Source: Choricystis sp. odSpoLacu1 (Eukaryota > Chlorophyta > Trebouxiophyceae). From it: a stretch of 64,000 nt of DNA. The position numbers and the translations under genes are program-made. Positions 41,743 through 52,839 of the stretch are shown one piece after another (positions within the stretch are counted from its first letter, which is position 1; each line of letters opens with the position of its first letter). Location of the stretch: positions 558,001 to 622,000 of the forward strand of contig OY253655.1 in assembly GCA_958009055.1 (NCBI GenBank), in the 5' to 3' direction. Below the pieces are notes generated by a model, which was not told the origin of the DNA, did no database searches, and was given only the letters and a program-made list of their open reading frames with translations.

Positions 41743-44700
41743 TCACGTTGCCACCCACGCCGGCGGCCGCGCGCTCACGCCCTCGCACGCCCGCCGCACC
41801 GCGTCCAGCCTCGCCGCCACGGCGTCGCCGTCGAGTCCCCCCACCCGCCTCGCGTCGGCGGCGGCGCGGTCGGCGGCATTGGCGACGGCTGCCGCTTCGC
41901 GCGCGCCGACCGCGCCGCCAGTGAGCGGGGCCGCCAGATCACCACCGCCGCTGCCCCCCACGCGGGCCGCGCGAGACGTCAGCACGTCGGTCAGCGCGTC
42001 CAGGGCGGCCAGGCGGGACCGGGGCGCGGCGTCGCCGCCGGCGTCGCTGCCGCTGTCGGCCAGGGCCGCCCCAAGAGCGTCCGCCGCGGCGGCAGCCGAC
42101 CCGCGCGCCAGGGCGGTCAGCGTGGAGGCGAGGGCCCCATCGCCCAGGGGGGCGGGGGTGGAGGAGCGGGGCCAGGCGCCCGCCGCGGCCGCCGCCAGCC
42201 GCCGCGCGATGTGGGCCAACGGCAGGGCAGAGTCGCCGGGGGGGAGCCGGGCCGCGGTGTCCAGGGCGACGTCCGCCATGGCGGCTCGGCGGGCGGACGG
42301 GGAGGGAGGGGGAGGGGCGTCGGTCGTGGCGCCGCGCGCGGCGAGGCCGGCGTGCGTGTTGCCACCACCACCGCCACCCCCTGCCCCGTCCCACGCTGCC
42401 GTCAGCAGCACGTCCCACAGCGCGCGCGCGTGGCCGGCATCCCCGTAGCGGGCCAGGGACACGAGCTCCACGGCCAGGCCCCACAGGGCGTGGGGGACGG
42501 CGACGTCGTTGTACAGGGAGTCGAGGGTGGCCGCGTGCGACTGCAGGTCGGCCGCGGCGGCCGACAGCGCGCGCGCGCGGTCGCCGCTCGCGCGCGCCGC
42601 GGCGCGCTCCAGCGCGGCCGCCGCCCGCCCCTGCAACCCCACCAACGCCAGCTTGACGGCCGCCCGGTCGGCGCCATCCGCATCGCCCGCGGCCTTGGCT
42701 TGCAGGGAGGCGCACTGGTAGGCGCTGGCACGGGCGTCGAGCGAAACGGCCGCGTCACCATCCCCGCCCGCGCGCTCGCCCAACGCTTCAAACACGGCCG
42801 CCGCGGCCGCGGGGTCCCCCCTCCCCACCGCCAGCTTGGCCAACAGTTCTGCGGCTGCCACTTGGGAGGGGGTCATCGCGCCCGCGGGGGGGGGGAGGGG
42901 GTGCGCCAGGCGCGGGCGCTGGCGGCAGGCCCGCCGCTTTGCGCAGGTGCGCCTCTGCCCGCGCCCCCCCCGCCGCCAGCGCGTCCACGTCGCGCGACTG
43001 CACCAGCACGTCGCACAGTGTGTGCAGGAGGCCGGCGTCGCCGGAGGCAACGGCGCGGCGGAGGAGGGCGGCGCGCGCGGCGGCGCGCGGCGCGGGGGGG
43101 AGCGCGGCGACCGGCGCGCAGGGCCCACCGCGTTCGCTGTCGCCCCCGCCGAGCGCGCGCAGAAGGGCCGCCAGCGGAGTGTAGCACAGTTCAGCACGCG
43201 CCGCCCGGGCGGCGGCGCCCGGGTCGCCCAGCGCGTCGGCCGCGCAGGAGGGGTCGAGAGCGGCGGCCTTGGCCGCAGCCACATCAACGGCAGCGTCCCA
43301 CCCCCCCAACGCCGCCAGTTGGGGCAGCACCCGCCCCAGGTCGGCGGCCAGGGGGGCGGAGAGCAGGGAGGAGACAGCGCCCGCGACTGCGCGGTCGCGG
43401 TCGGGGCCGGACGGCGCCGCGCGCGCGGTCGCGAGCGCCGCGACCGCGCGGTAAAACGCGCGCTCCCCCGGCCGAAAGTAGGAGGGGCACCCCGCCGCCA
43501 GGGCAGCCGCCAGCTCGTCCGCGGCTCCCGGGACGGAGGCGGCAGCCTCCCCCACCAGGGCGGCGACGAGGGAGGAGGCGGTGGCGTCGCCGTCGGGGTG
43601 TGCCACCCAGTCGCGCAGGCGCGCGGTCGCGAGCGACTGTGGCGCCCCCCCCCCCCGCGCGCGCGGCCAGCCTGGGCACGCCCGCTTCAGACAGCAGGCG
43701 CCACAGGAACAGGCCCTCCGCCGCGCGTTGGGCCAGGGAGGCGAGGGCGGCGGTGCGCGCGGCCTCCGCGGCCGCGGCCTCTTCGAGGCGTGCACGTTTC
43801 GCGGCAGGCTCACCGCCAACGCCGCGCGGGGGCGCCAGAAACGAGGGCGTGCGCGTGGGTGCGCCGCCCGCGCCACCCCGCCGCGCCGTCACAAAGGAGG
43901 CCAGCGCGCGCAGGCGGGCCTCCAGCGTGCGCGCCGCTGTGCGCGACAGCACGCCGCCCCCCCGGTCGCGGTCACCTTTGGAGGGGTCCGCCAGCCTCGC
44001 ATCCCACGCGGGGGCCAGCAGGCGGGCCACATAGGCGCACAGCCCCCGGTGGGCGGGCGACCAGTCGGGCTCGGCGGCCAGCGGGACGGCGCCCCCCATG
44101 TCAAACGAGCCAGCGACGCCGTGCGGCGGCTGCGCGAGCGGGGCGCCGCCACCACCATCCCCACGGGCGGACGGGCCGCGCCCACCGGCGCCATCGACAC
44201 CGCCATCCAGGGCGGGCGCGTCCAGCAGGCCGGGCGGGGCGGCCAGGGGGCCGCCGGGGGCGAGCGCGGCGGCCGCGGCCGCGCGCGCAGACGCGGGCGC
44301 TGACGGCGGGGGCGCCGTCGCCAGGGCGTAGCACATGGCCGCCGTTTCAGACGCACCATACGCCGCCACAAACGCGTCCAGGCGGGGGGGGGAGGGGGTG
44401 GGGCGAGCGCCAGGGGGGAGGATGCCGCCCGGCGCGTAGACGCCGCCGCTGCCGACGCCCCCGCTGCTGCTGCGGCCACCCTCCGCCAGAAGCTCGGCCA
44501 GCACGTCCACCGGCCGCTGCCGCTCCACCTCCACCACGCCCGCCGTGGTGACGACGACGAAGCGGGGGGGGGGGGGCGCCCGGGTCGTCGTCGGCGTCGG
44601 CCGCGTCACCGCTGCCGCCGCCCACGCGCGGCGCGGGCGCAATGGCGCACACGTCCCCCGGCAGCAGCGCGTCCAGTTCGGCCACCGCCTCCGTCAGGCC

Positions 44701-46430
44701 GCCACCGCCGGGCAGGCCGCCCGGGGCGGAGGACGCGGCCAGGGCGCCCGCGTCGCGTGCCGCTGCGACGAGGCGCGACCGCGCGGCCGCGCGGCCGGCC
44801 GGCTCGGCGAGGAGCAGCACCCCGCGCGCCGCCAGCGCTGCGCCCGCCTCCAGGCCGCGGGCGCCACCCGCCAGGGCGGCGCCACCCGCCCCCGGGCGGG
44901 GGGGGGCGGCGCGCACGACCTCCGCGCGCAGCGTGGACGGGCGCGGCGGGGGGGCGCCCGGCGGGCCCGCCGGCGCGCGCGGGGGGGCGCCCCCATAGTA
45001 GCCACCATGGAGGGCGGGGGGGGCAGACGTGGAAAAGTAGACGCGGCGCCCGTCCGCGGTGACGGCGACGAGGGCGAGGCGGGTGGACTCCGAGCGCGGG
45101 ACGGGGGCGAGCGCGATGAGCGACGCGGCCGCGCGGTCGGCGCCCGCCCGCCCGCCCCCCCCCCCCAAACGCGCCGCTGCCGGCGGCGCCGCCACCAAAC
45201 ACGTCCCGCCCGCCCGCCGCGCGGGAGGCGGCGGTGGGGACGTCGGCGATGCCGGCCACGCGGCGGGGGGTGGGGGACGAGAAGTCTGGGCCACAATCAT
45301 ACAGGTGGACAGCGGTCGGCGGCAGCAGGGCGGCCACGGTGCCGCGCTGCCCGTCCACCGCCAGCGCGGTGATGGGGGGGGACCGGCCCCCCAGCAAGGA
45401 TGCGGCAAAGGAGGGGAGAAGCCTGGCCACGCCGCCGGTGCAGTCTTTGAGGGTGAGGCGCGCAGAGCTCCACGCGTCCGCCCTCGCGTACACGAGCTCG
45501 TACAGGCGCCCGTCGCCTCCACCCGCAAAGATGCGGCCGTGCGGGGCGGCGGCGATGGAGGTCAGGGCGACGCCGTCGGTGGGGCAGGAGTAGCCCGGGA
45601 GGGGTTGCAGCGCGACGTCGCCGTCGCCGCCGCGCGGCGCGCAGACACCGACCAACGCCACCTCCACCGTGGTGGCGACGATGAGGACGGCGTCCACTGC
45701 ATCCACAAACACGCCGGGGCGGGGGGTGGCCAGGCCGACGGACGTGATGGCTTGGTCCTCCCCCGCGTACTCGAGGGGGGACGGCCGCCACTCATCGTAC
45801 CGCCACAGAAACAGGGAGGCGTCCACCGAGGCCCACGCGCGGCGGATGGAGGGGAAGACGCCGCACAGGGCGGCGGCTTGGCAGGACGCGTAGCGTTCGG
45901 AGACGGCGGAGGGGAGGGTGGGGGCGACGGGGGAGACGGGTTTGAGGAGGGGGGGCCACTGGGGGGGGGGGGGGGGGGGAGGGGGAGGGTTTGGTGAGTG
46001 TTTCGCTGTGCAGCACGCTTCCTCTTGTCTCCAGCTGCGCGCTGCGTGGTGTCCCAGGCGCGGCCGGCGTGCCCAGCTCGGCGGCCCGCCAAAAAAACGA
46101 TTCCTCCGGTCGCCGATGCGCATCGGCGACCGGAGGAATCGTTTTTTTCTCCCCGCCTCCCTCCACCCCCACACACACTCTCACCCCTGGCGGCTGCAGT
46201 GTGTACTGCGTCTCCCGCCCTGCGTGCACCAGGGCGTCGTACAGGTCGGGCGCCCGCTCGTCGCGCCCGCCCGCGCGGCGCACGTGGCGACACGCGCGCT
46301 CCGCGTCGTCCGCGGACGCGGGGGGCGGGGTGGGGCCGGTGGGGGCGCCACTGGGTTGAGACGGGGACGCGGGCAGGGCGACGGGGCGGTCGGCCGCCCA
46401 CAGCGTGGGCGGGGGACCGGTCGCGTCCAT
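41743..46430 (-). CDS. NUP155: Nucleoporin Nup155, frame broken four times at homopolymers
   Basis: Exons 46430-46185 and 45958-41743, ~1486 residues. The N-terminal beta-propeller is unmistakable: YDALVHAGRETQYTLQPPG, then AALCGVFPSIRRAWASVDASLFLWRYDEW, SPLEYAGEDQAITSVGLATPRPGVF, IVATTVEVALVGV, GGGDGRLYELVY. The second half is alpha-helical (ARLLAPAWDARL, AAEGLFLWRLLSEAG, YRAVAALATAR, LLHTLCDVLVQSRDVDAL, SLYNDVAVPHALWGLAVELV). Nup155 is an inner-ring scaffold of the nuclear pore. The frame shifts at 45155-45166 (C12), 44564-44576 (G13), 43645-43656 (C12) and 42886-42895 (G10); domain order and conservation continue across each, so sequence error is more likely than decay. Intron 1 carries a 58-bp palindrome and a 19-G run. 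Confidence 0.85.
45961..45979 (+). repeat. Poly-G tract, 19 bases, at an intron acceptor
   Basis: On the gene strand this is C19 placed directly before the AG acceptor of Nup155 exon 2, acting as an extreme polypyrimidine tract. Length is approximate as read. Confidence 0.8.
46091..46148. repeat. Perfect 58-bp palindrome in Nup155 intron 1
   Basis: Two 29-bp arms, reverse complements with no spacer and no mismatch: seven A, then CGATTCCTCC and on to the centre GATGCGCATC, mirrored to seven T. In RNA it would make a very stable hairpin ending in a U7 run; in DNA a cruciform. It lies wholly inside the 226-bp intron. It could be a small inverted-repeat insertion (MITE-like remnant), an RNA structure, or an assembly fold-back. 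Confidence 0.9.
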
Positions 46431-46641
46431 CGCGTTGCCGGTGCGAAATTTGATTCAGTGTGTGTTTTTTTTCGTTGTCGTCTTCGTTGTCCTTCCAGTT
46501 GACACAGAACTCGCTGAGCCGTGTTGTCTGTACTGCAGTATTCAAAAAAACATGACAAGGAAAAACAATCTAAAACGCAAAAAATCATGGGCGGGGGGGG
46601 GGGGGGGGGGGGCAGGCACGCACGCCCCCCCTCCTCGCCCT

Positions 46642-48069
46642 TCACAGCGGAGCCTCCGCCCCCGCCCTCACCACCGCCACCCGCAGCGCGGCCGCCCCCA
46701 CGATGGGCAGCAGGTCGGCCCCGCCCAGCGCGCGCGGCCGGCCGCCGGCATCGAGAAAGGTGACGGAGAGTTCGACGGGGCGAGTGGCGTCGGTGCCACC
46801 CCCACCCCCACCCCCCCCACTGCGCTCGATCAACACCCAGTCGCCGGGGGCCACCTGCCACGCGTGCGCCAGGGCGCGCCACCCCGGCCCCACGAAGCCG
46901 TTGGCCCCGGTGGCCGGGTCGCCCACCCAGGCCACGTCCCAGCGGCAGCCCGCGCCGTCCACCACGACGGCGCACGCGGTATGCACGCCCCCCCGCTGGG
47001 TGACGGCGCCGCCCCCGCTGCCACGCCCACTCCCACTCCCACCTGCCATCAGGTGGACGGCGTCGGGGGCGAGGGCCAGCTCGTCGAGGCGGACGATGGG
47101 GACGCAGGAGGCGATGCGTTTGGGGGGGGGGGGGGGAGGGTGCGGCAGCCGCGGCCGCGGCGGCGCGCTCGGCGAGCCCTGGCGCCGGCGCCGCGAGCCC
47201 GGGCGCCGGAAACCCTGGCCCCGGCGCCGGGTGCCCCGGCGCGGGCGCCACGAGCCCGGGCGCCGGGCGCAGCGGCGTGGGTTTGATCGGTTTTGTGTGC
47301 AGGGGGAGCAGCCCCCCCGCGGGCGTCACCCCCGCCACCGCAGCCGCTCCGTGGGGCCGGGGTGGCGGTGCGGACGAGGTAGAGACCGCACTCGGCACCG
47401 CCACCGCCGGCTGGGGCGGCGGCGGGCGGGGGGGCGCCGACACACCCCCACCGCCGCCGCCGTGGCGCGCCGCCACCGCCGCAGCGCGGGGCCGCCCCTG
47501 TCCCTGGGGCGGCAGGGACGCACCCGACCGCGCCTTGATGACGGCTCGCAGGACCGAGCCGGGGGGGGAGGCGGCGAGGGCGGCGGAAACAGGGACGTCG
47601 CGCGCAGACCGCATCGCGGTGCCGTCGGGGGCGACGACTTCGAGCCCCGCCACCGTGAAGGGGGCGCGGGGGGAGGGGGCGGCTGCATCGTCGAAGAAGG
47701 CCTGGATTTTGGCTGGTGGATGGGTGGGTGAGGGGGAGGGGGAGTGAAAAGAAAGGTCGTTGAAAACAAGCGAGTCCCCCCATCCGATCGGCGTGCCCTC
47801 CAGCTCCGACGACCGCTCCCACCGGCGTGTACACACGGTGGCTGCGCATACACAACCACGTGCGTGGTGCGTAATTTTGCCACAGACGCTGGCGGCGCAG
47901 AGGAAACGCAACGCCCCACGTTTTTTGTCTGCGCGCGTCGTCCTCCCCCCGAAACACTTCTCTCACCGCACAGCTGCTCCGTCGTCCACCCATTGTCCGC
48001 CATGACGCAGCCACCCGCCACTCCGGCGAGGGAGGGGTCACACTTGAAGACGAGGGGGTGGAGGCCCAT
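46642..48069 (-). CDS. B3-like DNA-binding domain protein, frame broken once
   Basis: Exons 48069-47967 and 47712-46642 (phase 1 junction, joining TTEQLC to AKIQAFFDD), ~390 residues. The N-terminal part (MGLHPLVFKCDPSLAGVAGG, WTTEQLC) is followed by a Pro/Ala/Gly linker with repeated PAPG units, then a C-terminal segment patterned like a plant B3 domain: ASCVPIVRLDELALAPD, CRWDVAWVGDPATGANGFVGPGWRALAHAWQVAPGDWVLIE, VELSVTFLDAGG. B3 domains bind DNA in the major groove and are typical of the green lineage. The frame breaks in a 15-G run at 47122-47136. The B3 call rests on pattern only. Confidence 0.6.
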
Positions 48070-48317
48070 TGTGTGTGCCGCGTTCCGTGCGTTTGAAAAA
48101 GTGGCACACACACGCACACACAGGCCCCTCCTCTCGCCCTGTGTGTGCCTGTGGTGCAGCGAGGGCCGTGTGGTGAGCGGCCGCGCGTGGGGGGCGCGCG
48201 GACGCCCGCGAGCAGCACAGCACTCTGAGAACACGCAGAGAAACAGTGTGTGTGTTCGACCGACCACTCTCTGCGCATTTGCTCTCGAACTCCATCACGC
48301 AGAAAAGCAGCTGCAGC

Positions 48318-48735
48318 ATGGCCTCTCTCCGCTCGTTCGCCCCCTCGCGTGCTCAGGTGAGTTGCCGACACCGTGTTGGGAGGCGGAGAGGGAGGGGTGG
48401 CAGCGGCACAACGCACAAAAGAGGCAGGGCTGCGGAAACCCGTCTTTCGCCTGTGCTGACACCGCGACCGATCGACCCACCCCCCTTCTCAGGCGCCCGC
48501 CCGCCGCGTCCCCAACCCTCCCCGCGCCCACCCTCTCACCACCACCCTCCCCTCCGCCATCGCCCTCCTGGCCGACAAAGCCCCGGGCTCCGTGGACGCC
48601 CCCATCTGGGCGGTGGTGGGCGGCGCGGCCGTCGTCACCGCGGCCGCGCTGCTCCTGGCGTCCGGCCTTAAGGGAGGCACGGAGGCGGCCGACCAGATGT
48701 TCGACCGCGACCGCAAGTCGGGGCGCCGCCGCTGA
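48318..48735 (+). CDS. Small single-helix protein, probably organelle-targeted
   Basis: Exons 48318-48356 and 48493-48735 give 93 residues. The start MASLRSFAPSRAQAPARRVP is Ser/Arg/Ala-rich with no acidic residues, as in transit peptides. One membrane helix follows (APIWAVVGGAAVVTAAALLLASG) and a charged C-terminal tail (TEAADQMFDRDRKSGRR). Size and layout resemble small thylakoid or inner-mitochondrial subunits, but no family is recognised. Head-to-head with the B3-like gene (248 bp between starts). Confidence 0.65.
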
Positions 48736-48908
48736 TGGTGGTTGATGGATGGTTCGTGAGAGAGAGGAAGCGAGAAGAAAAACACCGGGAATGAAAGGCG
48801 CTGTCGCCTGCCGGCTTTTTTTGTGTAACTAAAGAAAAACTTGCCCCGGCTCGTGCTTCAAAACCAACAAAAACTAACACTGCGTGCGACCAGCACACCC
48901 TCACACCA

Positions 48909-49490
48909 TCACCCGGCCACCGGGCTGGCATGGATCGTCACACTCTTGATCGCCACGTCCACCACCGGCCTCCCCTTGTCCCCCGTCGGCACCCTCTCCG
49001 CCGCGCCCAGCACGTCCAGACCGTCAATGACTCGCCCAAAGGCGACGTGCTTGCCGTCCAGGGAGGGGGCGGGGGCGTAGGTGAGCATGAATTGGGACCC
49101 CAGGCCACGCGAGGGGATGCCGTTGGCGACTGACACGACTCCCGGGGCGTCATGCTTGAGCACGGCTTCGTCGAGAAAGGTGGGTGAATCCAAAAGCGCA
49201 CTGCCTCCCTTGCCGGTGCCGGTGGGGTCGCCACCCTGGAGGACAAAGCGTGGGACCGAGCGGTGGAAGCACGTCCCATCATAAGTGCCCGCCGCCGCGT
49301 GGGCCAGGAAGTTGGCGCAGGCGGCCGGGGCGGCGTCGCAGGCGAGCTCGAGCTTGATGTCGCCCAGGGTGGTGTGGAGGGTGACGGCCTGTGGGTGGGT
49401 GGGTGGGAGGAGGGATGTGACGGAAAAAAACACGCAACGCAAACAGTGATCCTGCACACGCGCCCCAGTGCCCCACACGACGCGCACCAT
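48909..49490 (-). CDS. PPIL3: Cyclophilin, PPIL3 type
   Basis: Exon 1 contributes only the ATG (49490-49488); exon 2 is 49388-48909, giving 160 residues, the same size as other PPIL3 proteins. The start MAVTLHTTLGDIKLEL, FHRSVPRFVLQGGDPTGTGKGG, GVVSVANGIPSRGLGSQFMLTYAPAPSLDGKHVAFGRVIDGLDVL and the end IHASPVAG match the subfamily closely, with catalytic Arg and Phe/Gln positions kept. PPIL3 is a spliceosome-associated prolyl isomerase. Using the ATG alone as first exon makes the N-terminus correspond exactly to homologues. Divergent from OAT (183 bp). Confidence 0.9.
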   Translation of the reverse strand: MVRVVWGTGARVQDHCLRCVFFSVTSLLPPTHPQAVTLHTTLGDIKLELACDAAPAACANFLAHAAAGTYDGTCFHRSVPRFVLQGGDPTGTGKGGSALLDSPTFLDEAVLKHDAPGVVSVANGIPSRGLGSQFMLTYAPAPSLDGKHVAFGRVIDGLDVLGAAERVPTGDKGRPVVDVAIKSVTIHASPVAG

Positions 49491-49673
49491 GATGAGGCCG
49501 TGGCTGAGGGCGCGCCGCTGCCGGAGTGTGAGGCGCGGTGACGGTCGCAGCTTGCTTCTTTTTTGCGGAAAGAGAATTGCGACTGTGCGTAACATCGTCA
49601 CAGTCCCGCTTTTGTTTCTCTCGTCGGCTCCCGCGCGCGTTGTGCTCTCACACAGTCACGCGCACGCTCCCCA

Positions 49674-51392
49674 ATGTTGCGCCTCGCTTCCACGGTCGCC
49701 CGCCGCCGGCTGCCTGCCACCGCGCGCGCGTTCGCGGCCGCTCCCGTCGACACGTCGATTGCGACGCCCGCGCAGAAGGAGGTGGGTGGGTGGATAGAGT
49801 GCCCGAAAGCGCGTCCACAAAGGCGTGTTCAAAGACTGGATTTGTGGATGCGAGAGTGTGGAGCGAGAAGAGAGGAGGGGGCCGCGAATCGCGCGCAAAA
49901 CGAATCAGAGGCGGCGCATTTGTCAGACGACCGAGCCGCGACGAGCAGCCGGGCCGTCTCTCTCCCCGCACCTTCATGCTGATCACAAACACACGTTCAC
50001 CCACACACAGTTCATCGAGGCTGAAGACAAGTTTGGCGCGCACAACTACGCCCCCCTGCCCGTCGTGCTGGCGCGCGGGGTGAGTAGTGTGGGCGGGCGG
50101 GCGGGGGTGGTGGTGTGTGTGCTGCCCTCTCGTCACTCTTTTCTCACCCTCCTCTCCCTCCCACCCATCAGTCCGGCGTCCACGTGTGGGACGTCGACGG
50201 CAAGCGCTACCTCGACTTCCTGTCGGCCTACTCCGCCGTCAACCAGGGCCACTGCCACCCCAAGATCGTGGACGCACTGATCTCCCAATCCAAAAAAATC
50301 GCGTCGACCTCGCGCGCGTTCTTCAACGACGCCCTCGCCGACTATGAACGCTACATCACCACCCTGTTTGGCTACGACAAAGTGCTGCCCATGAACACGG
50401 GGGTGGAGGCGGGCGAGTCGGCGGTCAAGCTGGCGCGGTGAGTGAAGGTGTTTGGTTGGGGGGGATGGTGACAAGGAAAAATAAAAAAACACACGCCACT
50501 CACCCTCCCCACTCCACCAAACCACAGCCGCTGGGGCTACGACGTGAAAGGTGTCCCCCGCGACAAGGCCACCGTCCTGTTTGCCCGCGGCAACTTCTGG
50601 GGGCGCACCCTGGCGGCCGTGTCGTCTTCAACAGATCCCGAAGCCTATGGCGGCTTCGGCCCCTTCATGCCGGGCTTCAAGACCATTCCCTACAATGATG
50701 TTCCAGCCCTGGAGGCGGCGCTGGCGGCCGACCCCACGATTGTGGCGTTCATGGTGGAGCCTATTCAAGGGGAGGCGGGCGTCGTCGTCCCCGACGCTGG
50801 CTACCTCTCCGCCTGCAAAGCCGCCCTGGCCCGCCACAACGCGCTCCTCATCGCGGACGAGGTGCAGACCGGGCTGGCCCGCACCGGCCGCATGCTGGCG
50901 TGCGACCACGATGGCGTGCGCCCCGACATCCTTGTGCTGGGCAAAGCCCTCTCGGGGGGAGCCTACCCCGTGTCCGCCGTCCTGGCAGACGATGAGATCA
51001 TGCTGACAGTCGGCCGTGGCCAGCACGGGTCCACGTACGGCGGCAACCCGGTCGCCGCCCGCGTCGCGACTGCTGCCCTGCGCGTGCTGGTTGACGAAAA
51101 GCTTTCAGAGGCATCTGCCCGCCTGGGCGACCTGCTGCGCGCTCGCCTGACGGCCACCGCCTCCCCCCGCCTGCAGTTGGTGCGCGGCAAGGGCCTGCTG
51201 AACGCGGTCGTCATCAAGGAGGAACCCGGCAAAACAGCGTACGACATTTGCAAGAGCCTGGTCAAGCGCGGCGTGCTGTGCAAACCCACGCACGGCAACA
51301 TCATCCGCCTCGCCCCTCCCCTCGTCATCACGGAGGAACAGTTGATGGAGGCGTGCGACGCGATTGAGGGCGCGTTGAAAGAGTTTGAGTGA
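49674..51392 (+). CDS. OAT: Ornithine aminotransferase, mitochondrial
   Basis: Exons 49674-49781, 50011-50079, 50172-50437 and 50528-51392 give 435 residues. A mitochondrial targeting peptide ([20 protein letters not shown]) precedes [88 protein letters not shown] and the PLP-binding Lys near residue 287 ([11 protein letters not shown]), then [11 protein letters not shown]. It transfers the delta-amino group of ornithine to 2-oxoglutarate, linking arginine, proline and glutamate metabolism. All exon junctions keep frame. A stable hairpin lies ~165 bp past the stop. Confidence 0.94.
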
Positions 51393-51763
51393 GTGGTGTG
51401 TGTGTGTGGTGGTGGTGGTGTGTGTCGGCGGCGCTTGATCAACAACACTCGAGATTTTTTTGATTTATTTTTGTGGTGGGGGACTGTGGGGGTGCTTCTG
51501 TTGAGCACAAAAAATCGTGCACGCGTGTGCCATCACTTTCTCTCTCTACTGGCACGACGACCGCCCCGACTTTGGCGGGGCGGTCGTGGTGTGTGAGTCT
51601 GACTCAACACACGCGGGGGTCCTCGTCACAGCGTCCAACGGGACCACATCTCCCTCTCTTTCAACGACCCGAAATTGACCACTCTCCGGGGCCGCGGCTG
51701 CCCGCGCCCCACTTTCCCAACTGTGCATTGCGCCTCCCTTCAGTCTCAGAATTCTGACCAGCC
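51393..51763. other. Intergenic region with a hairpin
   Basis: About 371 bp between OAT and the unknown gene at 51764, both plus strand. It begins with a GTGTGTGG-rich and T-rich 3' UTR and contains a 12-bp-stem hairpin (51557-51587, listed separately). No further gene seen. Confidence 0.5.
51557..51587 (+). other. Stable hairpin, 12-bp GC-rich stem, 7-nt loop
   Basis: Arms ACGACCGCCCCG and CGGGGCGGTCGT pair perfectly around loop ACTTTGG; an imperfect extension of a few pairs continues outside. It lies in the transcribed direction downstream of OAT. Possible roles: a 3'-end structure, a small RNA precursor stem, or a roadblock between the two same-strand genes. Confidence 0.7.
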
Positions 51764-52839
51764 ATGCTGGGCGCCGCTGACGCGCCAACCGCCGCCCTGT
51801 TCTTCTGCTTGCTGAAAGCGGATGCAGGGAGCGCGCTCGAGGGCGCGTGCGCCCGCTTCGCGAACCTGCCTTCTTCTCTCTCCAAAGACGCAGGCCTGTC
51901 CCACGCCACCCTGGATGCCGCCCTGGCGTCCCTGACGACGGCGGCGGGCGTGGGGAGGGCGGGGCTGCCCCCCAACGCGGGGCGCGCTGCGGCGCTGTCG
52001 GCGCACGGGTACAGAGCCGAAAGCGTGGCCCTCGTGCGCTCGGGAAGGTCGGAGGCGGCGCTGCTGTTTTTGGGGAGGGCGCTGGAGGTGAGTGGGGGTA
52101 GAGAGGAGAGAGGAGGGGACCGCTGTTTCGCTCGATGGGGCGCCCTTGCTCCAGAGCCCGCCCCTCCCCACGATCTGGGGCGCTGCCTGCGCCCGCGGCC
52201 ACCCTCCATCGACGCACACGCACTGTCGGTGTGAGCGCCGGGGAGTAACTGGATTGCAAGCCTGGGTTTGGGGAGCGGGGGGGGGCGCAGAGGTGGAGAA
52301 AAAGGAGCGCGACGTGCTCCAACAACAGTGCGTCTCCCGACCACCAACCCCACCCACACACCACACCACAGGCCGCCGGCATCGCCGCCGCCCTCGCCGC
52401 CCTGGACGCCACCTACTCCCGGGTTGGCGAACCCCTGCCCCCCCCCCGCCTGCGCAGGCTGCTGGCGGCGGCCACGCCCGCGCTGCTTGCCGACGCGCGC
52501 GCGTGGCTCGGCCGCGTCGGCGACGCTTACACTGCGGCTGCGGCCTCCTCCGCCGCCACTCTGGGCGCCCTGATAGCTCTGAAACGCGCCTCCGGCCCCG
52601 CCTACCGCCTGGTGGGGGCCGCCGCCCGGCGGGCGGGGGGCGCGCGCATGGTGGTGGCGCCGCCGCGGCACGCACCGCCGCCGCGGCCGGTGGTGGCGCG
52701 CGCGCACACGGCGCCGGTCCCGGCGCCTGAGGCCAGCAGCGCTGCCGCTGAGGCCGCGCTCAAGGCCAGGCTGCTGGAGTTGGCGGGGGGACAGGGCACG
52801 CTGCCACTGGTGCCGCCCCCGCACGCGGCGGCGTGCTGA
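51764..52839 (+). CDS. Hypothetical protein, Ala/Leu-rich helical
   Basis: Exons 51764-52087 and 52372-52839 (phase 0) give 263 residues. The first exon reads as helices (TAALFFCLLKADAGSALEGACARFANL, HATLDAALASLTTAAGV); the second has GIAAALAALDATYSRVGEPLPPPRLRRLLAAATPALLADARAWL and a Pro/Ala-rich tail. No signal peptide, no clear membrane helix, no recognised family. A helical adaptor or complex subunit is possible. The joined frame and strong splice signals support a real gene. Confidence 0.55.

Noticed and set aside
41743..46430. Nup155 as a pseudogene
   Set aside because: All four breaks are in homopolymers of ten or more; conservation and codon use continue on both sides.
47150..47275. 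GC-rich repeat resembling a minisatellite
   Set aside because: It is the coding sequence for the PAPG-type linker of the B3-like protein.
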